Positions 35,230 to 43,351 are shown, counted from the stretch's first letter. The stretch: DNA of 64,000 bases from Archangium minus (GCF_044360475.1 NZ_CP043494.1:12462001-12526000), one strand, 5' to 3'. Numbers and translations: made by a program. Notes: a model not told the origin generated them from the sequence alone.

Positions 35230-37352
35230 GTCAGGGCGAGCTGAGACCTGTTCACCTGCAGAGGAAAGCCTACGTGTACGTGAGGCAGTCCAGCACGACT
35301 CAGATGCTTGAGCACGCTGAGTCCAAGAAGCGTCAGTACGCCTTGGTGGAGCGTGCCGTGGCGCTGGGTTGGCCGCGCGAGGCGGTGGAAGTCGTTGACG
35401 AGGATCAGGGCAAGAGTGGCGCGTCCACAGAGGGGCGTGCTGGATTCTCACGGCTGGTCGACGCCGTGGCCCATGGGGAGGTCGGCGCCATCTTCGCTCT
35501 GGAGGTGTCGCGGCTGGCGCGCTCTTCTGTGGACTGGCAGCGGTTGCTGGCGCTCTGTGCGGTCGCCCAGGTGGTGGTGGTCGACGAGAGCACGCTCTAC
35601 GACCCAGCCGAAGGAGACGACAAGTTGCTGTTGGACTTGAAGGGCACCATGTCAGAAGCAGAATTGCACTGGCTGGGCTTGAGGATGGTGGGAGCACGTC
35701 AAAGCAAGGCGCGTCGAGGCGAGCTGCACATGCGTGTACCCACGGGCTACGTGTGGACAGAGCGCGGCCTGGAGTTGGATCCGGATGAGGCTATTCAGCG
35801 AGCGGTGCGGCTGGTGTTTGAGCGCTTTCGTGTCGAGCCGAGCGCTTGTGCCGTGGTGCGCTGGATGAATGAGAGGGGGCTCGTGTTCCCTACTCGGCGC
35901 CCTGCTTCGGAAGGTGGGGAGGTGGAATGGAAGAAGCTTGGAGTCACGCGCCTCACAGAGCTCTTGCACAATCCCATCTACGCCGGAGCGTACGCCTACG
36001 GGCGAAGGCCGCGGAGCAAGGTGCTGGTGCGGGGTGAGATCCACAGAGTGCGTGCCGCTGGCCGCGCACCCGAGGAGTGGACGGTGTGCAAGCGCGATGC
36101 GCACCCAGGCTATATTGACTGGGAGACGTTCCTCTCCAACCAGGAGAAACTGAGGCAGAATCTCGTCCGCTCGCACGAGGCCAGTCCAGGAGCCCCCCGC
36201 GAGGGGAGAGCCCTGCTGGCTGGGCTGCTGCTCTGCGGGCGGTGTGGGCGACGGATGCGGACGAGTTATGGACGCAGAGGCCAGCTGCATTGGTATTACT
36301 TCTGCCCAGGCGCGAGGGACCAAAGCGGCAGAAGTCTCTGCTGGATGACATGCGGCGAGCCACTCGATGTAGCCGTGGAGGAGTTGTTTTTGAAGACCCT
36401 GGTGCCTGACGAGCTCGACCTCAGTCTGGCAGTAGAGCGTGAGGTGGGGGCGCAGGCGCAGGAGTTGCAGAAGCAGTGGCAAGCGCGCTTGGAGCAGGCC
36501 CGCTACGAGGCACGCCGAGCCGAGCGCCGGTACAAGGCCGTTGAACCGGAGAACCGGGTGGTGGCGCGCACTTTGGAGCGCCAGTGGGAAGAGCGGCTGC
36601 AAGAATTGGAGGAAGTGGAACGGCGGTACGCGGAAGCCCGGCGCAGTCGACATGTTGAACTGTCCGAGCAGGAGCGGCGACGCATCCGTGAACTGGCGAA
36701 GGATTTGCCCTCGGTCTGGCGTGCCTCCACGACTGGGACTGCAGACAAGAAGGCAATGTTGCGGTTGGTGGTGGAGTCCATCGCGCTCACGCCGGTGGAT
36801 GTCCCCAGACGTACCATCCGCATCCAGGTGCAGTGGCAGGGCGGCGCCGTCACCCAACTGCAAGTGCCCCGGCCCACGGAGCGGGAGAAACTGCGCACGC
36901 CGGACGCAGTGGTGGAGCGGATACGTACCATGGCCGCTCAGGGCCTGCGGGATGAGGACATGGCTGAGCAGCTGAATGCAGAGGGGATACGAACCGCTGC
37001 CGGGGCCCGCTGGACGCTCTTGGCTGTCCGGTGGGTGCGCTACCACCATGACATCGTGCTGGTGGCCCCGGATGCACCCCGCGCCTGGCCCTTACCGGAG
37101 CGTCACCCGGATGGACGTTACTCACTGACTGGGGCTGCGAAGCGGTTTGGCGTCACCCCCACGGTGGTGAGGGGCTGGATACGGCGAGGCCTGGTGCCAG
37201 CACGGCGCGAGGACTTTGAGAGCCGCCGGGCCGTCTACTGGCTGGAGATTGACGAAGATACGGCCAAGCGCTTGCAAACCCTGGTGGCCTCCAGGCGCGC
37301 GGCCTCCAAGAGGACAGGAGCAGGACGTCCGAGTGGGGTACACGCATCATGA
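35226..37352 (+). CDS. large serine recombinase (site-specific integrase)
   Basis: A 708-aa recombinase. The N-terminal resolvase domain (about 15-150) has the nucleophile Ser in YVYVRQSSTTQ and the Arg pair in LEVSRLARS. The recombinase domain follows (TGYVWTERGLELD ... NPIYAGAYAYGRRP), then a zinc ribbon (LLCGRCGRRM ... YYFCPG ... LCWM) and a long coiled coil (about 395-480). The C-terminal 120 residues include a MerR-like HTH (SLTGAAKRFGVTPTVVRGW). It would integrate DNA at a short attB through a covalent 5'-phosphoserine intermediate with a 2-bp crossover. It lies entirely within the element it presumably moves; the target is the IS91 transposase gene. Confidence 0.93.
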   Translation: MSQGELRPVHLQRKAYVYVRQSSTTQMLEHAESKKRQYALVERAVALGWPREAVEVVDEDQGKSGASTEGRAGFSRLVDAVAHGEVGAIFALEVSRLARSSVDWQRLLALCAVAQVVVVDESTLYDPAEGDDKLLLDLKGTMSEAELHWLGLRMVGARQSKARRGELHMRVPTGYVWTERGLELDPDEAIQRAVRLVFERFRVEPSACAVVRWMNERGLVFPTRRPASEGGEVEWKKLGVTRLTELLHNPIYAGAYAYGRRPRSKVLVRGEIHRVRAAGRAPEEWTVCKRDAHPGYIDWETFLSNQEKLRQNLVRSHEASPGAPREGRALLAGLLLCGRCGRRMRTSYGRRGQLHWYYFCPGARDQSGRSLCWMTCGEPLDVAVEELFLKTLVPDELDLSLAVEREVGAQAQELQKQWQARLEQARYEARRAERRYKAVEPENRVVARTLERQWEERLQELEEVERRYAEARRSRHVELSEQERRRIRELAKDLPSVWRASTTGTADKKAMLRLVVESIALTPVDVPRRTIRIQVQWQGGAVTQLQVPRPTEREKLRTPDAVVERIRTMAAQGLRDEDMAEQLNAEGIRTAAGARWTLLAVRWVRYHHDIVLVAPDAPRAWPLPERHPDGRYSLTGAAKRFGVTPTVVRGWIRRGLVPARREDFESRRAVYWLEIDEDTAKRLQTLVASRRAASKRTGAGRPSGVHAS

Positions 37353-37361
37353 ACGGCACGA

Positions 37362-37907
37362 CCCGAAGAACTGGATGAACGACACGGCCCCGGCCTGCCC
37401 ACCGCGCAGGCCCTGCCGCCGTGCCCTTCGGCGCTGCAGGGCAAACACTGCGCGCAGGAAGACGGTGAGGACGTCCGAGAGCAGTCCCACGTCCTTCAGC
37501 AGCACCCACCGCACCCGATGCGGAAAGGACAGCGTCCACTGTCGATAGGGCACGTGCGGCAGCACCTGCTCCACCAGGTGCACCGCCGTCACATGCGCCC
37601 GCTTCGCGTTGCAGGACGGGCACACCCCTCGTCCCTTGCACGAGAAGGCGACGAGAAGCTCGTCCTTACAACTCTCACAGCGCACCCGCGCGAAGCCGTG
37701 CGCCAGCACTCCGCATTCCAGGTACCTGGCGAAGTCCCGCTCCACGTACCGGGGCAGGCCTCTCCCCACCTCGCTGGCCTCCGCCAGCAATGTGGCCAGG
37801 TTGTCCCTCACCGCCTCGTACAGCACCGTCCCCTCCGGCTGCCTGCGCCGGTACGCCCACCCGTGCGTTCCCACCTGCCCCTCCCCAGCCACACCTCGCC
37901 AGGGCAC
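37362..37907 (-). pseudogene. IS91-family transposase, N-terminal part
   Basis: 182 codons from ATG 37907 with the IS91 zinc finger (CESCKDELLVAFSCKGRGVCPSC) and TLSFPHRVRW, ending ...GAVSFIQFFGS at the insertion boundary. In frame with the C-terminal part at 34738 once the serine-recombinase element is removed. Confidence 0.85.
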
Positions 37908-38190
37908 ACGCTACTGTCCGCCTCCCACGGGCCCCCGTGGAGCCCCTGCCTGCTTGTGGGGAGCGGGGCCTACGAGAGCAAGAGGCCGAGGAGGGCCGCA
38001 GCCCGCGCCGGATTGCCCCCTTCCAGGGCCTCCAGGGCCGCTGCGACGTGCCTTGCTACATTGCTACAGCAACCCCGCACTGGGGCGCTCTCTACACAGC
38101 TCGGCATGGGGCAGGGGACGGCGTAAGCGGTCGGAACTCTTACGAAAGCCGCTCTCGACCGCTCTGGAACGTTGTCGCCGGAAGCCTCCG
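37908..38190. other. region upstream of IS91, no firm gene
   Basis: Probably includes the IS91 right end and a small minus-strand frame (HVAAALEALEGG ... AALLGLLLS) that looks helical but has no recognisable relative. Confidence 0.35.
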
Positions 38191-38220
38191 GCGGCGGGTT
38201 CGATTCCCGCCGCCTCCACA
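38191..38220 (+). other. tmRNA/tRNA 3'-end-like sequence (possible attachment site)
   Basis: GCGGCGGGTTCGATTCCCGC then CGCCTCCACA has a perfect T-stem/loop (GCGGG TTCGATT CCCGC) and a 3' acceptor strand like the end of ssrA. No matching 5' acceptor, D-arm or anticodon arm lies upstream, so it is a 3' fragment, the kind left by integration into a tRNA or tmRNA gene. The minus strand here spells the familiar spurious peptide WRRRESNP. Confidence 0.5.
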
Positions 38221-38296
38221 TTCAGAAGCTCAGCAACCGCCCGCTCAGGTGGGCCAGTGCGCTACCGGCTTGGGACTGGACTGCGACCCGTCCCCC

Positions 38297-39501
38297 TAGT
38301 GGAGTGTCCTACAAGTTTTTCGACATAGTCAGGAGAGGTGTCGGTCAACCCACTCGTGCATCTTGGCGCGAGTCCAAGACCAGGTGAAAGGGTGGGCGTA
38401 GAGGCGGTTGTATTCGGGCCAGCTGGCGTCGAGGTGTTCGATGAGCTCGTCACGGCTGGCCCAACTTCCCCGCTGCAGGTAGTGCGCAGCGAAGGCACGC
38501 AGCAGTAATTCGGCTTGATTGAGCCAGGAGGCATGGGCCGGCGTGAAGAGCACCCGGACATGAGGGTAGTTGCTGTGTAGGAAGTCGAGTGTCTCCTGGG
38601 CGGCGTGACTGGGACCTCCGTCCCAGATGAGATGGATGCGGCGCGCATTATCGTGCTCCCCAAGCACTTGGGGGAGAACAGCTCGCAGGCAGGCCCCGTC
38701 ATTGCGCTCCAGGCACCAACCGCGCATCCGGCCGGAATGCACCACCAGCTTCGCCAGGAAGTTCACGGTGCCGTGCCTCACGTACTCGAACTCCTGCTTC
38801 TCGATGAGCCCCGGCTTCATCGGGTGCGTGAGGCACCTGCGCTCCAGCACCTGGATGTTGGGTTTCTCATCCAGGCACAACACCACTTCGTTTCGCCGGG
38901 CCAGTGTCTGCGCGTGCTCGTAGCACCAGAGAATCCGCGCGGCTTGGTGGCGGAAGGTCTCGCCGGGAGTCGGTGTCTTCCAGTAGCGATACCGGTGGGG
39001 CTGCAGGTCCGCGTCCCGGAGGATGAGCGCGACGGTGGAGTGGGAAATGGGAGCGATGCCGCGTAGCTGGGCGACGCGAGCCAGACTGCGCGTAGACCAG
39101 TGTCATGTGCAGGCCGACGCCCGCTGGCTCACAGCAGGCCAGTCGCTCCACCTCGACACGCTGGAGGGGGGGAAAACTCCCGAGGACGGCCAGAGCGGGG
39201 AGCATCCAGTACCACGTCTACACCCAGAGTTTCATAGCGACGACACAAGGCCCAGATGGTGGTGCGGTCCAGACCAAGCCGGTCGGCCAGTTCCGACACG
39301 ATGGTGGCCGGGTCAGCCATCTCCAGCAGGATGCGTGCCCGACGGGCAACGCGCTGCTCGGTGCGTCCATCTCCCACCAATGTTTCCAGGTAGGCTCTCT
39401 CCCCTGGTGAGAGGTGGATGAGTCGCGGGGGGCGTCTCCTTATCCACCAGAAGTATTCATCCCCAGTGACTATGTCGAATTACTTGTAGGACACCCCACT
39501 A
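38297..39501 (-). mobile_element. IS630-family insertion sequence (copy B, full length)
   Basis: A 1205-bp element with ~35-bp inverted ends: TAGTGGAGTGTCCTACAAGT at the left and TAGTGGGGTGTCCTACAAGT reading in from the right, each starting with TA. It encodes a degenerate transposase on the minus strand. Its left 256 bp also occur at 18962-19217. The right end lies 45 bp before the SitA-like gene and may affect its promoter. Confidence 0.9.
38329..39412 (-). pseudogene. IS630-family transposase with two frameshifts
   Basis: The HTH N-terminus (from about 39412: LSPGERAYLETLV ... RVARRARILLEMAD ... LADRLGLDRTTIWALC) shifts frame at a G7/C7 run (39166-39172) into LQRVEVERLACCEPAG, and shifts again near 39097 into WSTRSLARVAQLRGIAPIS. 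From there the DDE half is open to 38329: VVLCLDEKPNIQ, LIWDGGPSH and TPAHASWLNQAELLLR. Apart from these two indels the protein is complete, so decay is recent. Confidence 0.8.
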
Positions 39502-39545
39502 GGAACCAGGGTCAGCTAGGGTGGTCAGGGCCTGGAGGAGTCCCC

Positions 39546-39980
39546 ATGAAGCTGTACTGCACGGCCGTGTTGATGGCGCTCCTCGTCGGGTGTGGCACGG
39601 CCTCTCGAGTCGTGCGCCTGGATACGGGCCAGACCGACCCCCTCGTATTCACCCCGCGCGCTGGCACCGAGCCAGTGGGGTTGACCGACGACGAATTCGA
39701 GGAGGCCGTGGCGAAGCTTGCTCGGGACGCGAAACCCTCTACTCGACCCCAGGAAGCGGCTCGGCGGCTGTTCGAGATGGATGCACGGAGCGGTTCGTAC
39801 ACGTACGAGACACCTGGCCGCCGCATCATTCCGCTCGATTCGAACGAACACCTGAAGGGGGAATCAACGGCGGCGGAAGTGGAGTTGACCCGCGCCTACC
39901 TTCGCTGGTGCGAGCGCACCGGCAGGCCCGGAGACTGTCTGCGCCTGCTGACAGAAAGCCCCCATCGTCAACGGGGATAG
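39546..39980 (+). CDS. SitA-family polymorphic toxin lipoprotein, N-terminal piece (frameshifted)
   Basis: A 144-aa open frame that is the front half of a SitA-like toxin: signal peptide with lipobox LLVGCGT, then the family region RVVRLDTGQTDPLVFTPR, PSTRPQEAARRLFEMDARSGSY and TRAYLRWCERTGRPGDCLRL. SitA lipoproteins of myxobacteria are passed between kin by outer-membrane exchange and kill recipients lacking the immunity protein. The frame runs off into HRQRG at a C5 run (about 39960-39964); removing one C joins it to the next frame through IVNGDSRFALAMALARG. The SD GGAGG precedes the ATG. Confidence 0.75.
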   Translation: MKLYCTAVLMALLVGCGTASRVVRLDTGQTDPLVFTPRAGTEPVGLTDDEFEEAVAKLARDAKPSTRPQEAARRLFEMDARSGSYTYETPGRRIIPLDSNEHLKGESTAAEVELTRAYLRWCERTGRPGDCLRLLTESPHRQRG

Positions 39981-39996
39981 CCGATTCGCGCTGGCC

Positions 39997-40896
39997 ATGG
40001 CCCTCGCCCGAGGCGCCGTGCTGGACGAGATGCTGGAAGCGTTCAAGGACATGGCCGATCCCCACGCCATGGTGGCAGCGGTTCTCTGGACCTGGACCAC
40101 GTACATGGTCCTCATCGCCATTCCCGACGTGACGATCTCCAAGGGCCTCGCAGCAGTGATGACCGCCACGCTCATTTCCTACGTGGGGGTGGATACCTTC
40201 TGGAGCCTCGTCGTCGGCTTCAAGCGGCTGATGGACGAGGCGGAGCGGGCCTCCACGTTCACCGAGCTACGCGAAGCGGGCGAGCGCTACGGCAAGGTCA
40301 TGGGGCGCAACGCGGCGCGAGCATTCGCCATGCTGGCGATGGCGGCCATCGGCAACACGGCGCCGGGGCTGGCCGCGACAGTGCCGAATCTGCCCGGCTC
40401 GAGGCAGGCGGCGGTGCAGGCGGAAACTCAGGTAGGTATCCGCCTCGCGGCGGTGGGGGATGTGGAGACGGTTGTCGTGAGCGCCGAGACCGTCACCATC
40501 GCCCTTGCGCCTGGTGCTGTCGCCATGACGGCCCAAACCATGAGCAGCACCGCAACCAATGCCTCTCCGAACGGATTCAGAGCTTGGGGGTCGTACAGCA
40601 GCTTCAAAAGGGCCATGGGCTCGGCGGGCCCAGGAAAAGAGTGGCACCACATCGTCGAGCAGACGCCGGGCAACGTGAAGCAGTTCGGGGCCCAGGCCCT
40701 TCACAACACTGAAAACATCATTCCGTTGGACAAGGGTATCCACACCCGCCTCAGCTCGCTCTACTCCTCAATCCGGCGTAGCATCACAGGTTCGGATAAG
40801 CTGACCGTGCGGCAGTGGTTGAGCACACAGTCGTACGAGGCCCAACGCGAATTCGGGCTGTTGGCCATCGAGAACGTGACGAAGGGGTTCTGGTAA
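39997..40896 (+). CDS. SitA-family polymorphic toxin, central and toxin domain piece
   Basis: A 299-aa frame from an internal ATG, continuing the 39546 gene after the C5 frameshift. Residues 1-100 are the conserved SitA middle (LDEMLEAFKDMADPHAMVAAVLWTW, two membrane-like helices). The variable C-terminal domain shows EWHHIVEQTPGNVKQFG and ALHNTENIIPLDKGIH, an HNH/WHH-type nuclease motif, so the toxin is probably a DNase. Translated alone it would lack the lipoprotein signal and not be transferred. Its stop TAA overlaps the immunity gene start (TAATG). Confidence 0.78.
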   Translation: MALARGAVLDEMLEAFKDMADPHAMVAAVLWTWTTYMVLIAIPDVTISKGLAAVMTATLISYVGVDTFWSLVVGFKRLMDEAERASTFTELREAGERYGKVMGRNAARAFAMLAMAAIGNTAPGLAATVPNLPGSRQAAVQAETQVGIRLAAVGDVETVVVSAETVTIALAPGAVAMTAQTMSSTATNASPNGFRAWGSYSSFKRAMGSAGPGKEWHHIVEQTPGNVKQFGAQALHNTENIIPLDKGIHTRLSSLYSSIRRSITGSDKLTVRQWLSTQSYEAQREFGLLAIENVTKGFW

Positions 40897-41246
40897 TGAG
40901 GCTGGAGGAACTGGTCGAACAGTTCTCTCAAAACGTAGCCGCGCAAACCGACGCTATCTGGAGGGGAGACGCCAAGACTGGAAACAAGCATGCCAAGAAG
41001 TACGGCGCTGCGTTCGACAAGCTCCGGGCTCACGGTGATGCCGGACGCGACGCACTGGCCGTGCTGTTCAAGCACCCGCGCCTGGACGTGCGTGTCATGG
41101 CCGCCGCGCACCTGCTCCGCCATCGGACAGCCGAGGCCAAAGCGGTCCTGGAGGAGGTCGCCAAGGGCGAGGGGCTTGTCTCATTCAAAGCTGGGCAAGC
41201 GCTGAAGAGGTGGGAGGACGGCACCTGGGCATTAGACTTGGAATAA
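40896..41246 (+). CDS. DUF2019-like immunity protein (copy 1)
   Basis: A 116-aa protein overlapping the toxin stop by one base, the usual toxin-immunity arrangement. It has a helical HEAT-like build: RLEELVEQFSQNVAAQTDAI, LAVLFKHPRLDVRVMAAAHLL, AKAVLEEVAKGEG, matching DUF2019-type proteins that occur as SitI-like immunities. It should bind and neutralise the nuclease domain encoded upstream. The next gene is a close duplicate (about 80 percent identical residues by eye). Confidence 0.8.
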   Translation: MRLEELVEQFSQNVAAQTDAIWRGDAKTGNKHAKKYGAAFDKLRAHGDAGRDALAVLFKHPRLDVRVMAAAHLLRHRTAEAKAVLEEVAKGEGLVSFKAGQALKRWEDGTWALDLE

Positions 41247-41276
41247 CTCTTTCAGAAGCACCTCATGGAGTAACAA

Positions 41277-41627
41277 ATGAAGCTGGAGGAACTGGTCGAG
41301 CAGTTCGCTCTGAACGTAGCCGCGCAGACCGAGGCGATCTGGCGGGGAGACGCAAAGACCGGAAACAAGCATGCCAGGAAGTACGGTGCCGCAGTCGATA
41401 AGCTCCTGGCCCACGGCGATACCGGGCGTGATGCGCTCCTCGTGCTGCTGAAACACGAGCGTATGGATGTGCGCGTCATGGCCGCCGCGCATCTGCTCCG
41501 ATACAAGACGGCTGAGGCGAAAGCGGTTCTGGAAGAAGCCGCCAAAGGTCAGGGGCTTGTGCCCTTTGAAGCACAGCAGGCACTGAAACGGTGGGAGGAC
41601 GGCACCTGGGCCCTGGACCTGGGGTAG
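41277..41627 (+). CDS. DUF2019-like immunity protein (copy 2)
   Basis: A 116-aa tandem paralogue of the gene at 40896, 30 bp downstream, with the same motifs (KLEELVEQFALNVAAQTEAI, LLVLLKHERMDVRVMAAAHLL, QQALKRWEDGTWALDL). Differences cluster in surface-type positions, so the copy may guard against a variant toxin. Orphan or duplicated immunities are common in polymorphic-toxin loci exposed to different kin. Confidence 0.8.
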   Translation: MKLEELVEQFALNVAAQTEAIWRGDAKTGNKHARKYGAAVDKLLAHGDTGRDALLVLLKHERMDVRVMAAAHLLRYKTAEAKAVLEEAAKGQGLVPFEAQQALKRWEDGTWALDLG

Positions 41628-41696
41628 CTACAAGTAGCAACACCCAGCGACTTTATAGAGGCGCCGGCTCAACGCTCAGGAAGCGGACCATCCAGT

Positions 41697-41771
41697 CCGC
41701 CGCACTGCGGGTGCTGAGTCTCTTGATACGCCCCTGCTCGACCGTCCTGATCACCATGGAGCCCCTTCATG
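41697..41771 (-). pseudogene. remnant of a class II photolyase gene start
   Basis: About 65 bp match the start of the photolyase gene at 17828: the leader ATGGAGCCCCTTCAT and codons reading RTVEQGRIKRLSTR against RTVEEGRIKRLNTR, from an ATG at 41757. Homology ends after about 17 codons. Identity is roughly 85 percent, so this is an old partial duplication rather than a recent copy. Confidence 0.7.
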
Positions 41772-41828
41772 TCCTCATGGTCCATCATCCACCAGCCTTC
41801 CACTCCCAGAGTTCCGGAGCATCTCCCT

Positions 41829-42509
41829 ATGAGACACATAACCGGGCACTCCTCGCTCCGGAGCAAGGCACTGGGTTTGATAACACTCCAAGCCGCGCTG
41901 ATGGGGCTGTTCCTTATCGGGTGCGCCAGCGGCCCTCGTCGAGAGGGAGAGACCAAGGACTACGGCTTCGAGGGAGATTCCGACATCGTCTGGGTACGTG
42001 GCCCCTGGGAGTCCATCCGACCCTCGGGAAATGTGGATGAAGTCATCGACCAGCTCTGCCCAGCAGTGATGGAGCTGCCAAGGGCACGGCTGGGCGAATA
42101 CGGTCAGGAGTACTGCGGCGTCATCTACTCATTCGAGAACGGCCTCTACTACGCAAGCGTCCCCTCCCCTTTGAAGAGAGCGGAGATGGTGGGCCCGAGC
42201 AGACGGAAATCCTGTTTCTCTCCCGCGGTGGTGAAGGACTCTCGGGGCCAGCTCGAGCCTCTTGCCGATTTCCACAGCCATCCCTGGCCATCCTCTCCCA
42301 TGAGCGAGCCCGACAGGCGTAGACGAAACCAGCGCTATCGCGTTCGCATCCAGTTCGACACAACCTGCCGCATCCAGAAGCTCGTACCTCATATCCGAGA
42401 TGCTCTGCCCGGCGAGATCTACGAGCGGCAGGCAAGGAGCTGGAAGCTCATCGGCTACATCCAACCCGAGGACAAGGACTCGGGCTTCATCACCCCTGTA
42501 CGACCATGA
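41829..42509 (+). CDS. lipoprotein with JAMM/MPN-like metalloprotease motif
   Basis: A 226-aa predicted lipoprotein (lipobox LFLIGCASG). Its centre contains ADFHSHPWPSSPMSEPD, an exact HxH(x7)SxxD JAMM zinc motif, with a candidate upstream Glu in IYSFENGLYY. JAMM proteins cut isopeptide bonds or process toxins and cell-wall linkages; a periplasmic or surface-tethered version next to a SitA-like locus is unusual and could act in toxin processing or defence. An ATG at 41769 is also possible but would give a poor signal peptide. The stop overlaps the next start (ATGA). Confidence 0.72.
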   Translation: MRHITGHSSLRSKALGLITLQAALMGLFLIGCASGPRREGETKDYGFEGDSDIVWVRGPWESIRPSGNVDEVIDQLCPAVMELPRARLGEYGQEYCGVIYSFENGLYYASVPSPLKRAEMVGPSRRKSCFSPAVVKDSRGQLEPLADFHSHPWPSSPMSEPDRRRRNQRYRVRIQFDTTCRIQKLVPHIRDALPGEIYERQARSWKLIGYIQPEDKDSGFITPVRP

Positions 42510-43351
42510 ATATCCACCTGCATTCGCGGTTCCATTGGGAGAACTTCATGGGAAGAGCCGCCGGACTGATGCTCTGCTGCGCCCTCTCGGGCTGTATGAC
42601 GGCTCGAAGCCACGTCCGATACGTTCCAGCGGAAGAGGCCGCTTGGTTCAAGTTCGGAGCGGACTTGCCCGATGAGGGTAAGCTCGAGCTCTCCGGCGCC
42701 CAGGCCATGGCCATGCAGCTCGCCATGGAGCATTTCCTCCCGTGGAATGTCCGTCCCCCGACCGGAGCGAACCGGAGCGACATCTGCATCCACCAGCGCC
42801 AGTCCTGGGATGTAGAGATAGCACCGGGAAAGGAAGGGACCACGCTGGTCTACTTCTCCCTCGCTCCTGGAGCCTGTTACCGGTGGGATCCACCTCTGGA
42901 CATGGAAGCTACTTACGAAGTGGACGTGCGAAACGGGCGACTGATGGAGAAGGATCCGATGCAGCCCTCTCCCGCGCTTCCCAAAGAGGGACGACTCCGC
43001 CTCGAGGGCAACGTGGCTGCGGCCATCCAGCTCGCCCTGGAGGACTTTCTTCCGGGGGATGCCAAGCCACCCGAGGGCACCCGTCCCGAAGAAGCCTGTC
43101 TCTACCGGCCCGACTCCTATGCCGTCACGGCCGTTCCGGGTCCCGCGGGCGTGGTACAGATCCGATTCACTGTCGATGAGAAGGCCTGTCCGACGAACGC
43201 ACTGTGGGGATCGTCGGGAGCCCTCGCCAGCATGGACAGAACCGTCCATGCCGTGGACATCCGCACGATGCGCATTCTCGCCATCGGCAATCATGCGCAC
43301 CTGAGACCCGCTGCTCATGGCCCTGCCGAGGAGAAACCGAGGAGCGAGTAG
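42506..43351 (+). CDS. hypothetical lipoprotein with internal duplication
   Basis: A 281-aa protein with lipobox CCALSGCMTA. Two ~110-aa repeats are visible: LPDEGKLELSGAQAMAMQLAMEHFLPWNV then LPKEGRLRLEGNVAAAIQLALEDFLPGDA, each followed by a Cys-containing beta-rich part ending near CYRWDPP or CPTNALW. No family recognised. The start overlaps the JAMM lipoprotein stop (ATGA), so the two are translationally coupled; an in-frame ATG at 42548 with GGGAGA upstream would give a more typical signal peptide. Confidence 0.7.
   Translation: MNIHLHSRFHWENFMGRAAGLMLCCALSGCMTARSHVRYVPAEEAAWFKFGADLPDEGKLELSGAQAMAMQLAMEHFLPWNVRPPTGANRSDICIHQRQSWDVEIAPGKEGTTLVYFSLAPGACYRWDPPLDMEATYEVDVRNGRLMEKDPMQPSPALPKEGRLRLEGNVAAAIQLALEDFLPGDAKPPEGTRPEEACLYRPDSYAVTAVPGPAGVVQIRFTVDEKACPTNALWGSSGALASMDRTVHAVDIRTMRILAIGNHAHLRPAAHGPAEEKPRSE

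Larger units (their letters stand above)
34739..37361 (+). mobile_element. large-serine-recombinase integrative element
   Basis: A 2.6-kb insertion bounded by CGA at both junctions (34739-34741, 37359-37361). It carries two genes only: the accessory ORF and the recombinase, overlapping by ATGA; the recombinase stop is 7 bp from the right junction. Joining the two ends in silico gives ACGGC ACGA GCCGT, a perfect dyad centred on the crossover, as expected for a serine integrase attP. The same left end begins at 63941 in another IS91 copy. Confidence 0.85.
33647..37907 (-). mobile_element. IS91-family element (type 1) split by a serine-recombinase element
   Basis: The left terminus is CGTATAGGAAGGACAGG at 33647. 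The transposase is encoded on the minus strand in two pieces: the N-terminal 182 codons at 37362-37907 and the C-terminal part at 33867-34738, separated by the 2.6-kb insertion 34739-37361. Removing the insertion restores an in-frame ...FIQFFGS-ALQVTPHFH... The right end of the element upstream of 37907 is not clear. Confidence 0.88.

Noticed and set aside
38100..38221. Complete tRNA or tmRNA gene
   Set aside because: Only the T-arm and 3' acceptor strand are present; no complementary 5' acceptor or anticodon arm within reach.
37970..38221. Minus-strand protein beginning WRRRESNP
   Set aside because: This peptide is the usual artefact of reading antisense through a tRNA/tmRNA 3' end.
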